From positions 1,364,001-1,428,000 of the forward strand of contig OW818670.1 in NCBI GenBank assembly GCA_942493215.1: 64,000 nt of DNA, given 5' to 3'. This document shows positions 16,921-26,973 of the stretch, in pieces; within the stretch, counting starts at the first letter, position 1; each line of letters begins with the position of its first letter. A program made the translations under genes and the position numbers. The notes beneath the pieces were generated by a model that saw only the letters and a program-made list of their open reading frames with translations, searched no databases and was not told the origin of the DNA. Source of the stretch: G942493215 sp942493215 (lineage in GTDB: Bacteria > Bacillota_I > Bacilli_A > RF39 > UBA660).

Positions 16921-17985
16921 TTAGAATCCTCTTTTTCTTAAGAATGTTGGAATATCACCATCATCATCATCATTAGGATTTAATGTTTCGATCTTACCAG
17001 CATCATGTTTAGCATAAGCATGATATAAAGGTTCGGTTGATTCTTCAAATCCAGTTGCAATAACAGTAACAATTATTTCATCCGTTAAGCTTTCACAAAT
17101 AATAGCTCCAAATATTGTATTTATATCAGTATTAGCTGATGTTCTAACAACCTCTGCCGCTTCTTCAACTTCAAATAATGTTAAGCTTGGACCACCAGTA
17201 ACGTTAATTATAGCATCCGTTGCTCCATTAATACTAGTTTCTAATAATGGACTAGATACGGCTTGTCTAGCTGCATCAGCAGCTCTATTTTCACCAACAC
17301 CAATACCAATACCAATAAGGGCATTACCACGTTTTTCCATAACTGCTTTAACATCCGCAAAGTCAAGATTAATTAAACCAGATACGGCAATTAAATCTGA
17401 AATAGATTGGACACCTGTTCTTAAAACATTATCAACCTCTTTAAATGAATCTAATAGAGGGGTTGTTTTATCAATTAAATCACGTAAACGATCATTAGGT
17501 ACAACAATTAAAGTATCAACATGTTTTCTTAATTCCTCAATACCATTTAGTGCTTGTTCCATTCTTTTCTTTCCTTCGAAAGAGAAAGGTTTAGTAACAA
17601 TACCGACCGTTAAAGCACCTAGTTCTTGGGCAATACTAGCTATGACTGGAGCTGCTCCTGTACCGGTTCCACCACCCATACCACAAGTAATGAATACCAT
17701 ATCAGAACCCTTTAAGATATTTTCTATCTCATCACGTGATTCTAAAGCCGCTTCTTTACCTATTTGTGGGTTAGCTCCTGCTCCTAGACCATTTGTAAGT
17801 TCTGCTCCAATTTGAATTTTAACTGATGCTTGGGAATTATTAAGCACCTGTAAATCAGTATTAGCAGCTATAAACTCTACGCCCTTTAAACCCGACTCAA
17901 TCATACGATTAACGGCATTATTACCACCGCCACCAACACCTATTACTTTAATTTTAGCTAATTGATCCATTTCTAATCCTAACAT
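16921..17985 (-). CDS. ftsZ: Cell division tubulin FtsZ
   Basis: GTP-binding protein that forms the division ring. IKVIGVGGGGNNAVNRMI, the tubulin signature GGGTGTGAAPVIA, NVDRLRDLI-like VPNDRLRDLID and the T7 loop NLDFADVKAVM are intact. The C-terminal peptide DIPTFLRKRGF is the FtsA/EzrA/SepF-binding tail. The linker is short, giving 354 residues. ATG 17985 follows AAGGAGGACATAT. It is 11 bases after ftsA in the usual operon. Confidence 0.98.
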   Translation of the reverse strand: MLGLEMDQLAKIKVIGVGGGGNNAVNRMIESGLKGVEFIAANTDLQVLNNSQASVKIQIGAELTNGLGAGANPQIGKEAALESRDEIENILKGSDMVFITCGMGGGTGTGAAPVIASIAQELGALTVGIVTKPFSFEGKKRMEQALNGIEELRKHVDTLIVVPNDRLRDLIDKTTPLLDSFKEVDNVLRTGVQSISDLIAVSGLINLDFADVKAVMEKRGNALIGIGIGVGENRAADAARQAVSSPLLETSINGATDAIINVTGGPSLTLFEVEEAAEVVRTSANTDINTIFGAIICESLTDEIIVTVIATGFEESTEPLYHAYAKHDAGKIETLNPNDDDDGDIPTFLRKRGF

Positions 17986-17996
17986 ATATGTCCTCC

Positions 17997-19244
17997 TTAT
18001 TCGTTAAAAAAATAACCAAATATTTTACCTAATACTGATTCGTTAGAAGTACTTGTCATATTATCACTAGGTGTTGAAATACCTTCTGTTTCATCATCTG
18101 TAAACATTGTATAATTTTGTCCTTTTAATTTTAATTTATTAACAAAATAAATAATATTACCAACTGCTGATGAATATTTATTATTACGAATACCCAGTAA
18201 TTTTACATTACCCACACTAGTAGTTGGTCCAAGTATTTCTTCAGCAATCCGGGAAAATCCCGCCATATTGCTAACTCCTCCTGTAATTATTATATAATCA
18301 ATATGCTTAGTTGTCAAAATTTTTATTTCTTTATTGATTAAATTTAATGTTTCTTCGATTCTAGACATGACTATTTCGGAAGCTTCGTACTGATTAATCT
18401 TGATTTTTTCACCATCAGTCGGTGTTACTTCAATAACTTCACCAACACTAGCCACATTACGATGCGCTACCGCAAACTTTTCTTTTATTTTAATGGCTGT
18501 ATCTAAATCCACTTTATACATATAAGCTAAATCATTATCAATATTTCGTCCCCCTAATTGTAAAATAGAGTTACGTACCACAATTCCTTTATTATATAAA
18601 GTAATAGATGTAGCATCTGAGCCCATATTAACAATAATACCTACTTTAGTATCAATATCTTTATTTTTAAAAGCATAGACATCACCTACACAATTTAAAG
18701 ATATATCAACAACATCAATACCAACTGTTTCTAGTAAATTAACAATGGAATAAACATTCTTTCTTGGTGTTAAAGCAATAACACCTCTAACACCCAAATT
18801 AGATCCTACCATTCCTTTTGGATCTCTTATTCCCTCTTTATCATCTAATTTAAAGTCAACAGGAAATATGGCTGCCATTTCCGTATTGTTATTAACTTTA
18901 GCGTCCACTACTTTTTTTAATAAATCAATAACAATATCACTATCAACCATATGGCCATCAGTATTAACTATTATTTCTTCTTTAAAGGGACGAAAATCAG
19001 CAAAATAACTAGGTACTGAAACAAGAGCCTTTTTAATCTTAACTCCTAAAACAGACTCTACCTCTACAATGGCCTTACGTAATGACATAGCAGCTGCTTG
19101 GGGATCATTGATTAATCCCTTTTTAACACCCTTAGATTTAACTGCGGATGCCGCCAATAAATTTAATTTATTTTTATGTAATTCGCATACTATAACTTTT
19201 ATTGTATTAGATCCGATATCAACGCTAGTATATATATGCTTCAT
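17997..19244 (-). CDS. ftsA: Cell division protein FtsA
   Basis: Actin-like protein that tethers FtsZ to the membrane. SVDIGSNTIKVIVCEL is the phosphate-1 loop, VNMGSDATSITLY phosphate-2, and IIITGGVSNMAGF the adenosine motif. The C-terminus SVLGKIFGYFFNE is the amphipathic membrane-targeting helix. The 415-residue length is normal. ATG follows ATAGGAGATGATTGT. Confidence 0.97.
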   Translation of the reverse strand: MKHIYTSVDIGSNTIKVIVCELHKNKLNLLAASAVKSKGVKKGLINDPQAAAMSLRKAIVEVESVLGVKIKKALVSVPSYFADFRPFKEEIIVNTDGHMVDSDIVIDLLKKVVDAKVNNNTEMAAIFPVDFKLDDKEGIRDPKGMVGSNLGVRGVIALTPRKNVYSIVNLLETVGIDVVDISLNCVGDVYAFKNKDIDTKVGIIVNMGSDATSITLYNKGIVVRNSILQLGGRNIDNDLAYMYKVDLDTAIKIKEKFAVAHRNVASVGEVIEVTPTDGEKIKINQYEASEIVMSRIEETLNLINKEIKILTTKHIDYIIITGGVSNMAGFSRIAEEILGPTTSVGNVKLLGIRNNKYSSAVGNIIYFVNKLKLKGQNYTMFTDDETEGISTPSDNMTSTSNESVLGKIFGYFFNE

Positions 19245-19361
19245 ACAATCATCTCCTATAATCTAAACTAATTATACTATATAATTGTTAAAAATTAAAG
19301 AAAAAATTATAAAATCATATAAATATCTTCGACATTTAATCATAAAATTAATAATATACAT

Positions 19362-19393
19362 AAAAAAAATAGTGTTATCATTAAACACTATTT
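19362..19393 (-). terminator. Terminator after the COG2426 gene
   Basis: Ten-base stem AAATAGTGTT/AACACTATTT and T tract on the minus strand. Confidence 0.85.
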
Positions 19394-19909
19394 CTAACTA
19401 ATAATATTTTTAAGTATTCCAAATGATAAAATCATCATAATAATAGACGCCATCAAGACTCCCCCAATAATAGAAATTAAGCCTTTTTTCTTATCCATAT
19501 CTAATAAAGCCGCAATTAAAGATCCCGTCCATGCGCCTGTTCCTGGTAAAGGAATACCAACAAATATTAGTAAACCCCAGAATTCATATTTTTCAACTTG
19601 ACTCTTCTTGTTAAGAGCCCGATTCTCTAATTTTGAAACAAAACCTGATAATCGCTTGGTCTTCTTTAATTTGTTAAATAAAGGAGTTATAAACCATAAA
19701 ATAAAAGGTATTGGTATAATATTACCTATTATGGCAATAACTAGGCTTATCCATGGATTTAAACCTAATAAAGCGGCTGCTATTAAGCCACCTCGTAATT
19801 CAACTATAGGAAGTAATGAAATAATAAAGACTATTAATTCTTTGCCTAAAGGCATACTAGTAAGACCACTAAACCAAGATAATAAAACATTAACAATATT
19901 CTCTGCCAT
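19394..19909 (-). CDS. COG2426 family small membrane export protein
   Basis: About 171 residues, four to five membrane helices, with LPIVELRGGLIAAALLGLNPW and FVGIPLPGTGAWTGSLIAALL, both hallmarks of the Sm_multidrug_ex (PF06695, COG2426) family. The family name suggests drug export but evidence for it is slight. ATG 19909 follows GAGGTATTT. Single-gene unit between ftsA and murC. Confidence 0.85.
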   Translation of the reverse strand: MAENIVNVLLSWFSGLTSMPLGKELIVFIISLLPIVELRGGLIAAALLGLNPWISLVIAIIGNIIPIPFILWFITPLFNKLKKTKRLSGFVSKLENRALNKKSQVEKYEFWGLLIFVGIPLPGTGAWTGSLIAALLDMDKKKGLISIIGGVLMASIIMMILSFGILKNIIS

Positions 19910-19978
19910 AAATACCTCTTCTATCATACTTTTAAAGTATACTACTATTGTATCATAAATTTTAATAATTTAAAGTAT

Positions 19979-20012
19979 AAAAAACTTCGTTATTTACAAA
20001 AACGAAGTTAAT
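19979..20012 (-). terminator. murC terminator
   Basis: AACTTCGTT/AACGAAGTT stem and T tract on the minus strand. Confidence 0.85.
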
Positions 20013-20016
20013 TATA

Positions 20017-21333
20017 TTATTTATCTTCCACTAATCTTTCTTTTAGCTTTTCTTCATAAGCAGCTTGTAAGACATATATTTCTTTACTACTCATAAATAG
20101 AATAACCGCATTACGATAATCTAATAATTTATCAATTGTTTCTAAAGATATATGTTCCCCGTTTTTAACTTTATCAAGAATCAAATGATAATCAACATCA
20201 TCATAACCTTCTTCTAAACGATCAGTATATATATCTGTTACATAAGATTTATCAGCTAAATTAAGAGCATCCGCAAAATCTTCAGCAAATTCTTTAGCAC
20301 GTGACAAAGTATGAATCATTAATACGGCAATAATCTTTTTATCAGGATATTTTTGACGTGCTCCTTTAATGGTTACTTTTACTTCGGCTGGATGATGGGC
20401 ATAATCATCAATTGTTACAACATCATCAATTATTGTTTCTTTAAATCGTCTTTTAGCACCGGTAAATGTTTTCAAATATTTAGCCACTTCTTTAGCTTCT
20501 AAACGTTCATAATAACAAACACCAATTACAGCCAAAGAATTTAACAACATATGTTTACCATATAAAGGTAAATCAAAGTGTCCATAATAATTATCTTCAA
20601 CAAAGACATCGAAACTTGTGCCTTCATTATGATATTCAATATCTCGCGCTTGAATATCATTATCATCATCTAAACCATAAAAGAAGATAGGCTTAGTTAC
20701 TTCTAATGAACGTGTATAAGGATCATCACCACAGGCAATAATCATCTTTTCAGCGTTATTAGCGTACTCTTGATAAGCATCAATAATATCAGACATATCT
20801 TTATAATAGTCTAAATGATCTAAATCAATATTCGTAATAATGGCATAATATGGAGAATAAGCAAGAAAATGTCTTTTCCATTCACAAGCTTCTAAAACAA
20901 AGTATTTATTATCTTTATTAGCGTATCCTGTTCCATCACCAATTAAATAATTGCATCCTGTAATATTTTTTAAGACATGAGATAGCATCGAAGTTGTTGT
21001 TGTTTTACCATGACATCCCGCTACCGTGATAGACTCAAACATCTCGGTTAATTTAGCTAACATATCTTGATAAGAATATATCTTAATACCTAATTCTTTA
21101 GCTCTTACTACTTCCGAATGATCATCACGAAAAGCATTACCTTGAATAATAATCATATCTTCTTTAATATTATCAGGATCAAATGGTAATATTTTAATGT
21201 TTTGTTCGATTAATCCTGCTTCTGTAAAAAAGTGTTCGTCTTTATCACTACCTTGTACTTCAAAACCTAATCCTTTTAAAACTTGGGCTAAAGAACTCAT
21301 ACCGGTTCCTTTTATACCAATAAAATGATACAT
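20017..21333 (-). CDS. murC: UDP-N-acetylmuramate--L-alanine ligase
   Basis: Adds L-Ala to UDP-MurNAc in the cytoplasm. HFIGIKGTGMSSLAQVL opens the nucleotide-binding domain, VAGCHGKTTTTSML is the ATP loop, LEACEWKRHFL and TNIDLDHLDYY are substrate loops and IDDYAHHPAEV the lid-domain motif. The 438-residue length is normal. ATG 21333 follows AGGAGATGGTGAT; the ATG six codons upstream would place the ribosome site inside the gene. Confidence 0.96.
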   Translation of the reverse strand: MYHFIGIKGTGMSSLAQVLKGLGFEVQGSDKDEHFFTEAGLIEQNIKILPFDPDNIKEDMIIIQGNAFRDDHSEVVRAKELGIKIYSYQDMLAKLTEMFESITVAGCHGKTTTTSMLSHVLKNITGCNYLIGDGTGYANKDNKYFVLEACEWKRHFLAYSPYYAIITNIDLDHLDYYKDMSDIIDAYQEYANNAEKMIIACGDDPYTRSLEVTKPIFFYGLDDDNDIQARDIEYHNEGTSFDVFVEDNYYGHFDLPLYGKHMLLNSLAVIGVCYYERLEAKEVAKYLKTFTGAKRRFKETIIDDVVTIDDYAHHPAEVKVTIKGARQKYPDKKIIAVLMIHTLSRAKEFAEDFADALNLADKSYVTDIYTDRLEEGYDDVDYHLILDKVKNGEHISLETIDKLLDYRNAVILFMSSKEIYVLQAAYEEKLKERLVEDK

Positions 21334-21404
21334 ATCACCATCTCCTATCATTATTATACATTATTTAATAAAATGTGTGAATAAGTAATTAAAAATTATT
21401 ATTA

Positions 21405-22490
21405 CTATTTTTTTAATTTATGGCAATAAGAAGGAATATTTACTTTATTACCATATTCAAAAGATACTCCTAATGATTCTAAATGCTGTCTTGCTTCTTC
21501 TATTTGTGAACGATCAAAACTCTTTTTAGCAAAATGAAAATCTAAAGAAATTATTGGTTTATGATGATCAAGTTCATCTAGGGCATCTTGACCAAGAAGA
21601 AAATAAGTATCAGAAAATTTACTAGCTTTTAAAGCATCAGGAACTTGATTCTCATTACGAGTAACTGACCACGTGGAATCAGTTGCATAAAACTCTTTAT
21701 TATGGCTTACCCAATTATATAAGTGTCCATCTGCCATAACAAGACCACAATTAATATTAGCAATCGAATTACTATTTAAATACAAATATCCTAGTGCCAT
21801 TGTATAGCAAGCTCCTAGTCCTCTATCAAAAAGAGTACTAACATCGCGTATATCACCATGAACATTTCGATCATATGTAGAAGCAATATATTCTGCATTA
21901 TGGAAACTACTGAAACTTTTTATACCACCAACATATTGAAATCTAGCTTCAAAATAATTAAGAATTATAAGCATCTTCTCTAAATCATTAATGTTAGGGT
22001 TAGCTGTTAATAATTCATTCGTCAACTGCATAACTTGTTGTAAAAAGGGTGGTGTTTGAATACACTCATCTATACCGTGTTGCATAATTGTTGGTAATTT
22101 AGCAGCATAAAAGTGACAACCTTTTTTTTCTCCCAACAAATCTAATCCCAACATTTGATAGCGAACAGGAATATATAAATCACTATTAGGTAAGGGTCCA
22201 ATATAGCTACGATCTTGTATTGAACAATCATCTATTAATATAAATCTTTTATGACATTTAGTTTGATCAAAAAAGAAACTAATATACTTCATAACATCAT
22301 AATCATAACCATAAAAATATACTTCTTTTAAATCAGGAAGAGATAATAAGCGTTGAAGTCTTATAATATTGTAAAGTGGATTATGATTTATCCCAACTAA
22401 GTTAATGGATACTTTAGAGTATTCTTTAGCTTCTCTTACTTTCATTTCATCAATAGAAAATACATTATTACTATTACCATCAGTGGCCAT
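21405..22490 (-). CDS. Protein with a transglutaminase-like Cys/His/Asp core
   Basis: About 361 residues, no signal peptide. In full-frame numbering the segment RGLGACYTMALGYL has C231, DGHLYNWV has H259 and YATDSTW has D274, the order of the transglutaminase/papain-fold triad. The N-terminal 200 residues match nothing I know. It may be a protease, amidase or cross-linking enzyme. ATG 22490 follows AGGTGATTTAT. It lies downstream of the CotH-VTC-DUF4956 terminator, so it is a separate unit. Confidence 0.65.
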   Translation of the reverse strand: MATDGNSNNVFSIDEMKVREAKEYSKVSINLVGINHNPLYNIIRLQRLLSLPDLKEVYFYGYDYDVMKYISFFFDQTKCHKRFILIDDCSIQDRSYIGPLPNSDLYIPVRYQMLGLDLLGEKKGCHFYAAKLPTIMQHGIDECIQTPPFLQQVMQLTNELLTANPNINDLEKMLIILNYFEARFQYVGGIKSFSSFHNAEYIASTYDRNVHGDIRDVSTLFDRGLGACYTMALGYLYLNSNSIANINCGLVMADGHLYNWVSHNKEFYATDSTWSVTRNENQVPDALKASKFSDTYFLLGQDALDELDHHKPIISLDFHFAKKSFDRSQIEEARQHLESLGVSFEYGNKVNIPSYCHKLKK

Positions 22491-22552
22491 ATAAATCACC
22501 TAGTTGTCTATTATAACAGAATATTTATATATTTGATAATATTTATAAACAT

Positions 22553-22576
22553 AAAAAAAGCATTATATGCTTTTTA
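22553..22576 (-). terminator. Terminator of the CotH-VTC-DUF4956 operon
   Basis: AAAGCAT/ATGCTTT stem with three-base loop and T tract on the minus strand. Confidence 0.85.
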
Positions 22577-23239
22577 ATCACCAAAATCATTTTGATAACT
22601 TATTAGACTAGCGGTAATTACGCCATCCATCCGATTAAAGTTATTAATAAACTCATGTTCACTATCATCTTTAAGATCAACTTCATAAGTTAATTCAACC
22701 GTATTATTATTAATAGTATGACTTTTTAATTTATGACGAGGTAATTTTCTTAAAGCATTATGTATCTGTGCTTCTCCTGCTATTTCATATTTAATAATAA
22801 ATAGATATTGTGAACGAACCTTAAAGCCCATTAAGAAACTAACATAATATAGGATTCCTAAAGTAAGAGATCCAATTAAGGCAATAACATACATACCCGT
22901 TCCGGCCATAATACCAGCCGCAATTCCCCAGAACATAAATCCTGTATCAACGGGTTCTTTAACAGCTGTTCGAAAACGAACAATAGATAAAGCACCTACC
23001 ATACCTAAAGAAAGGGCTAAATTAGAATTAACCGTTCTGATAATTAAAGCTGTAACTAATGAAAGTAAAATAATACAAAGAGAGAATGATTTTGAATACA
23101 CTACCCCATTATATGTTTTACGATATACAAACACAATTAGTAATCCGATGATAAAAGCCGTAACTAATGATAAAATCATTTCATCGATTGATAAAGTACC
23201 AGTAAATTGATTAATTATACTATCTTTAATAACACTCAT
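22574..23239 (-). CDS. DUF4956 membrane protein
   Basis: About 221 residues with four N-terminal membrane helices and a soluble C-terminal ferredoxin-like part (FIIKYEIAGEAQIHNALRKLP). LALSLGMVGALSIVRFRTAVKEPVDT is the family signature. DUF4956 genes commonly sit beside VTC-domain and CotH genes, exactly as here. Role unknown; possibly couples polyphosphate or surface polymer synthesis to the membrane. ATG follows AAGGAGGATTT. Confidence 0.9.
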   Translation of the reverse strand: MSVIKDSIINQFTGTLSIDEMILSLVTAFIIGLLIVFVYRKTYNGVVYSKSFSLCIILLSLVTALIIRTVNSNLALSLGMVGALSIVRFRTAVKEPVDTGFMFWGIAAGIMAGTGMYVIALIGSLTLGILYYVSFLMGFKVRSQYLFIIKYEIAGEAQIHNALRKLPRHKLKSHTINNNTVELTYEVDLKDDSEHEFINNFNRMDGVITASLISYQNDFGD

Positions 23240-23248
23240 AAATCCTCC

Positions 23249-23932
23249 TTATTTCACACTACGACATAGAGCAAATTTTGATATAGCTTGTCGACAATTA
23301 GGAATAGTAGCTAATATAATCGCCAAACTCTCCGGTAATACTTCATTAAATTTTACTTCTAAAACAACTTTTTTAGGATCAATAACCCCGTATAAAGGTA
23401 AATCTTTATTGAATAAATCATAATCATATAATCCTGATTTTATTTCTTCATCAAATGTAACTCTTACATCACATATTGGATAAGTATACGCTAAACGTTT
23501 ATATTCAACAATAACCGATGGTATTAATCCTTTTAATTTACATTCCATAATAAATTCTTGTAATAGCTTACTACCACTACTATTTATTTTATCAAACTCT
23601 TTATTAATTAGCAATTGATAAGTACGTTTATCAATTAAAGTTTGATCTTTAGATGTTAAGTTATTATTCTTTAATTTCTTCTCTAATCTAATAAACTGAT
23701 CATCATTATTATAGATACGAATTCGATACTTTCTTCGATATTCAACACCATCTAATTTTTCATAATAAGCTGTCGAATTAATATCATCATAATATAGACT
23801 TCTTATTAAGTATGTATTATCTTGATTATAAGAATTAGTATCAACAGCCATAAGAATAGCTAATTTACTTTTTAATATCTCAGCTTGTGGACTAGATATC
23901 GAAAACTTTAATTCATGACGATATTTACGCAT
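23249..23932 (-). CDS. VTC-domain polyphosphate polymerase-like protein
   Basis: A 227-residue VTC domain (the catalytic fold of yeast Vtc4, tunnel-shaped triphosphate enzymes). YRHELKFSIS, RSLYYDDINSTAYYEKLDGVEYRRKYRIRIY, IRLEKKLK, VIVEYKRLAYTYP, DVRVTFDEEI and LEVKFN supply the basic and acidic tunnel residues. Substrate in bacteria is not settled; polyphosphate synthesis from ATP is the family expectation. Its ATG overlaps the end of the CotH gene by eight bases. Confidence 0.88.
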   Translation of the reverse strand: MRKYRHELKFSISSPQAEILKSKLAILMAVDTNSYNQDNTYLIRSLYYDDINSTAYYEKLDGVEYRRKYRIRIYNNDDQFIRLEKKLKNNNLTSKDQTLIDKRTYQLLINKEFDKINSSGSKLLQEFIMECKLKGLIPSVIVEYKRLAYTYPICDVRVTFDEEIKSGLYDYDLFNKDLPLYGVIDPKKVVLEVKFNEVLPESLAIILATIPNCRQAISKFALCRSVK

Positions 23933-26831
23933 CTAAATCACCAAAATATTTTTTCATATCCGTACTTGATAAATGAAAAAAACTTTTTGTTGTTGATAGG
24001 ACATATTTAGAACGTTCTTTAGCAAAATCTCTTAACTTTTCTATTTCTGTATTCCAACTCTTCATATCTAACCCCCAACGATTTCGTTCTTGCGGCATCT
24101 CTTTACTAATATTATTTACTATTTCATCAAGGCGTTTGGTAACATTAGTAGTTGTCCAAACATTTTTTAATTGATCATGTAAATGGGTAAGATAAGTATC
24201 AACAAATTTCTTATTCTTAAATAAATTAGTTAATAATTCATTTGTATAGAGAGCAATATTTTCGGGATTAGAATCAGATCCAGTAATATATGTATAATAA
24301 TTATGACGAATATTATACATAGCATTATCTAAATCATAAAAAACAAACTTCCATTTATTGTTTTCAATACTAGGATTTTGAAAATATCTTACATTTACTA
24401 TATCCCAATTAGCTGTCCATATCTCAGCAATCCAATAATCAATTAAATTATCAATATCAACTTTTTCTTTAACATAGTCATAATATTCATCTTTAGATAA
24501 GTCATGATTACGAATATATGACATTAAATTATTATAATTAGTAGAAATACCATCTTTTATATTACCATCAATTCTTAAAATATTAGTATTAGTAGAATCA
24601 ACATTATAGTGATTGGCAATAAAATCTTCGTCTACTTTTTCCCTAATATCATATAAACCCCAATATTTACCATTAATATAGACAACTGCAGTCTTATAAG
24701 CTTGAACATCAATATCAGTATAATCATCAACAATAGATGTCATTAAAATATCTCTTAGATAAGCATTATCATAATCTTGTGATCCTGATCGAAGAACTAA
24801 AGAATTAAAAGAAGAAAAATCACGATTACCAAATACTTGATAATTTAATTGACTAGCGCCATATTCTTTTTTAAATTTAAGTTCATAACTTCGTTTAGGT
24901 AAGAATCTCGTCGATCCTCCAAATAATTGTAAACCACAAGGAATAGAAAAACCTTTATTACCATCATATAATTCCGCATACGCTACTACTTCATAACTAG
25001 TTGAATTCATATTACTGTTTAAATTATTAAAATCACTGGGTTTAACGGTTATTGATAAGACGGGTAAAGAATGTTTACCATTAACAATATAAGTTTCTGT
25101 AAGCGTATTACCATTATACTTATTACTTTCAATATTAACAGCTTTTAAAACCGTTGTTTTACTTAATAAAAGAGGACCATTATATACACTAGAGTTAATG
25201 GTTGGATTACTACCATCTAATGTATAATGTATGGTCCCAGGAGCATCTAAAGTAACATTTATATTTTCAACATTATTGTAAATACCACCATTAATAGATA
25301 CAGAGGGTACATAAGAAACTTCTTGTAAACCATTATTGTTTGCTTGATTAGGAGTAGGACTACTATAATAGTAAAAACCATTATTTGAGCTTCTTCCTAA
25401 ACTATAACTGGTGGGAATATTAGATATAAATAAGGAATCAACCATATTATTATTATGATATAAATACAAAGCTTGAATATCCCCTAAATTAAAGTTCGTA
25501 TGAACATAACTATTATTAGTTAGATTTATATTGCCTGATGCCATAACTACATAATAAGCGCCTGGCTTTAAGACCTTATCAGGAAATTGCCATTTATATG
25601 GATCATCACTATTAGTCGATAAATAATATTCTTTTAAATTAATATCTTTTGTACCATTATTTTTTATTTCAATCCAATCATAATACTGATTACCATTTTG
25701 TGGCAAATATTTAAAGTTACTACTCATTACTTCACTAATTATGATGTCTTTAGGATTAATTAAATATTTCTCACTAAATTTCTTTTTACCATCACTATCA
25801 TTAGTAAAACCTGGACTAATCATACTAGATTGATAATACTTATTTTTGATATTAATTAAAGCTGTTCCATTGGGAACATTGTTATAACTTACTTTATCAA
25901 GAATCTTATTATTTGATGAAAGGATAACTTCCCCTTTTTCTTTATTCAAAGTAAAAGTCGTATTTATCTCATCATTCTCGATTAAATTTAAACCTGATGT
26001 ATACACAACTATAACTTCTTTAGGGCCTAAATTCATATCTGGTAATGACCATAAGAAGGGAGCATTAATACTATTAGATAAACAATAACCCTTAAGGTTT
26101 ATGGTTTTATCAGTTGTATTGATAAGCTCAATATAGCCACTATAATCACCATTAAAATTCTTAAAATTACCTTTATTGCGAGGTAAAACCTCATTTATTT
26201 TTATATCGCTGTTTAGGGCAACAATACTTTTTTGATATTCTTTTAAACCATCACCTGTATTAACAAATCCTGGAGTTGGACTAGTACTAATCTTCCATTG
26301 GCCCTCTAAATTACGATACATTACTTCATTTTTATTTAAAGAAGAAGTATTAATCGCATCAATTACTTTACCGGTACTATTGCGTAGAACTAAATCTTCG
26401 CTACCTGAACTCTTTAATTTAAAGGATGCATATAATCCTGATTCTTTAGTACCTGATAAGTACACAATTAAATAACCTTTAGATTTAATTGTTACATTAG
26501 GAAATACCCATTTAATCGCATTATTATTATCTGATAATGCATAATTAGTTAGATTTATATCATGACCTTTACCATTATATAATTCAATCCAGTCATACAA
26601 ATGACCTTTATCATCAATTAAAGTGCCACCATTATTACTCATAATCTCATTAATAATAAGTTTATTAACATTAGTGCTGCCACTTGTAGGTAGTTCTTCT
26701 TCTTCTAAACGATAGTTATAATTCTTCATAAAAAAAGAAAGAAGGAACGCTATGACAATTAAAATAATAGCTGGTCCAATATATTTAATATTCGCCTTGA
26801 AGTCTTTTTTATTGAATTTTACACTATTCAT
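23925..26831 (-). CDS. CotH-kinase protein with three lamin-tail domains
   Basis: About 968 residues. One N-terminal membrane helix (residues 15-33), three lamin-tail domains starting INEIMSNNGG, INEVLPRNKG and ISEVMSSNFK (about 52-165, 205-320, 365-480), a chitobiase C-terminal-like module (GTIHYTLDGSNPTINSSVYNGP), then a CotH domain with YELKFKKEYGASQL, SFNSLVLRSGSQDYDNAYLRDIL, GLYDIREKVDEDF and KWKFVFYDLDNAMYN. CotH of Bacillus is a spore-coat protein kinase; the extracellular topology here suggests action on surface proteins. ATG 26831 follows AGGAAGTG. Confidence 0.9.
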   Translation of the reverse strand: MNSVKFNKKDFKANIKYIGPAIILIVIAFLLSFFMKNYNYRLEEEELPTSGSTNVNKLIINEIMSNNGGTLIDDKGHLYDWIELYNGKGHDINLTNYALSDNNNAIKWVFPNVTIKSKGYLIVYLSGTKESGLYASFKLKSSGSEDLVLRNSTGKVIDAINTSSLNKNEVMYRNLEGQWKISTSPTPGFVNTGDGLKEYQKSIVALNSDIKINEVLPRNKGNFKNFNGDYSGYIELINTTDKTINLKGYCLSNSINAPFLWSLPDMNLGPKEVIVVYTSGLNLIENDEINTTFTLNKEKGEVILSSNNKILDKVSYNNVPNGTALINIKNKYYQSSMISPGFTNDSDGKKKFSEKYLINPKDIIISEVMSSNFKYLPQNGNQYYDWIEIKNNGTKDINLKEYYLSTNSDDPYKWQFPDKVLKPGAYYVVMASGNINLTNNSYVHTNFNLGDIQALYLYHNNNMVDSLFISNIPTSYSLGRSSNNGFYYYSSPTPNQANNNGLQEVSYVPSVSINGGIYNNVENINVTLDAPGTIHYTLDGSNPTINSSVYNGPLLLSKTTVLKAVNIESNKYNGNTLTETYIVNGKHSLPVLSITVKPSDFNNLNSNMNSTSYEVVAYAELYDGNKGFSIPCGLQLFGGSTRFLPKRSYELKFKKEYGASQLNYQVFGNRDFSSFNSLVLRSGSQDYDNAYLRDILMTSIVDDYTDIDVQAYKTAVVYINGKYWGLYDIREKVDEDFIANHYNVDSTNTNILRIDGNIKDGISTNYNNLMSYIRNHDLSKDEYYDYVKEKVDIDNLIDYWIAEIWTANWDIVNVRYFQNPSIENNKWKFVFYDLDNAMYNIRHNYYTYITGSDSNPENIALYTNELLTNLFKNKKFVDTYLTHLHDQLKNVWTTTNVTKRLDEIVNNISKEMPQERNRWGLDMKSWNTEIEKLRDFAKERSKYVLSTTKSFFHLSSTDMKKYFGDLDA

Positions 26832-26856
26832 ATCAATGCACTTCCTAATTATATCT

Positions 26857-26885
26857 ATCTTATCAAAATAGTATGCTTTTTTCAA
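26857..26885 (-). promoter_or_regulatory. Promoter of the CotH-VTC-DUF4956 operon
   Basis: TTGAAA, 17-bp spacer, TAAGAT with an upstream TG (extended -10), about 20 bases before the start codon. Confidence 0.65.
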
Positions 26886-26950
26886 TATAAAAAGTCGAAA
26901 TATTGGAAAAATTAAAATAAACGTAAACCTCTAATTTTTGAATTTATCAT

Positions 26951-26973
26951 AAAAAAAATCCCCAATGGATTTT
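26951..26973 (-). terminator. Minus-strand hairpin with T tract
   Basis: AAATCC/GGATTT stem with five-base loop and eight Ts. It lies downstream of the parE terminator, so either it is a backup or a short transcript arises between 26974 and 27095. Confidence 0.65.
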
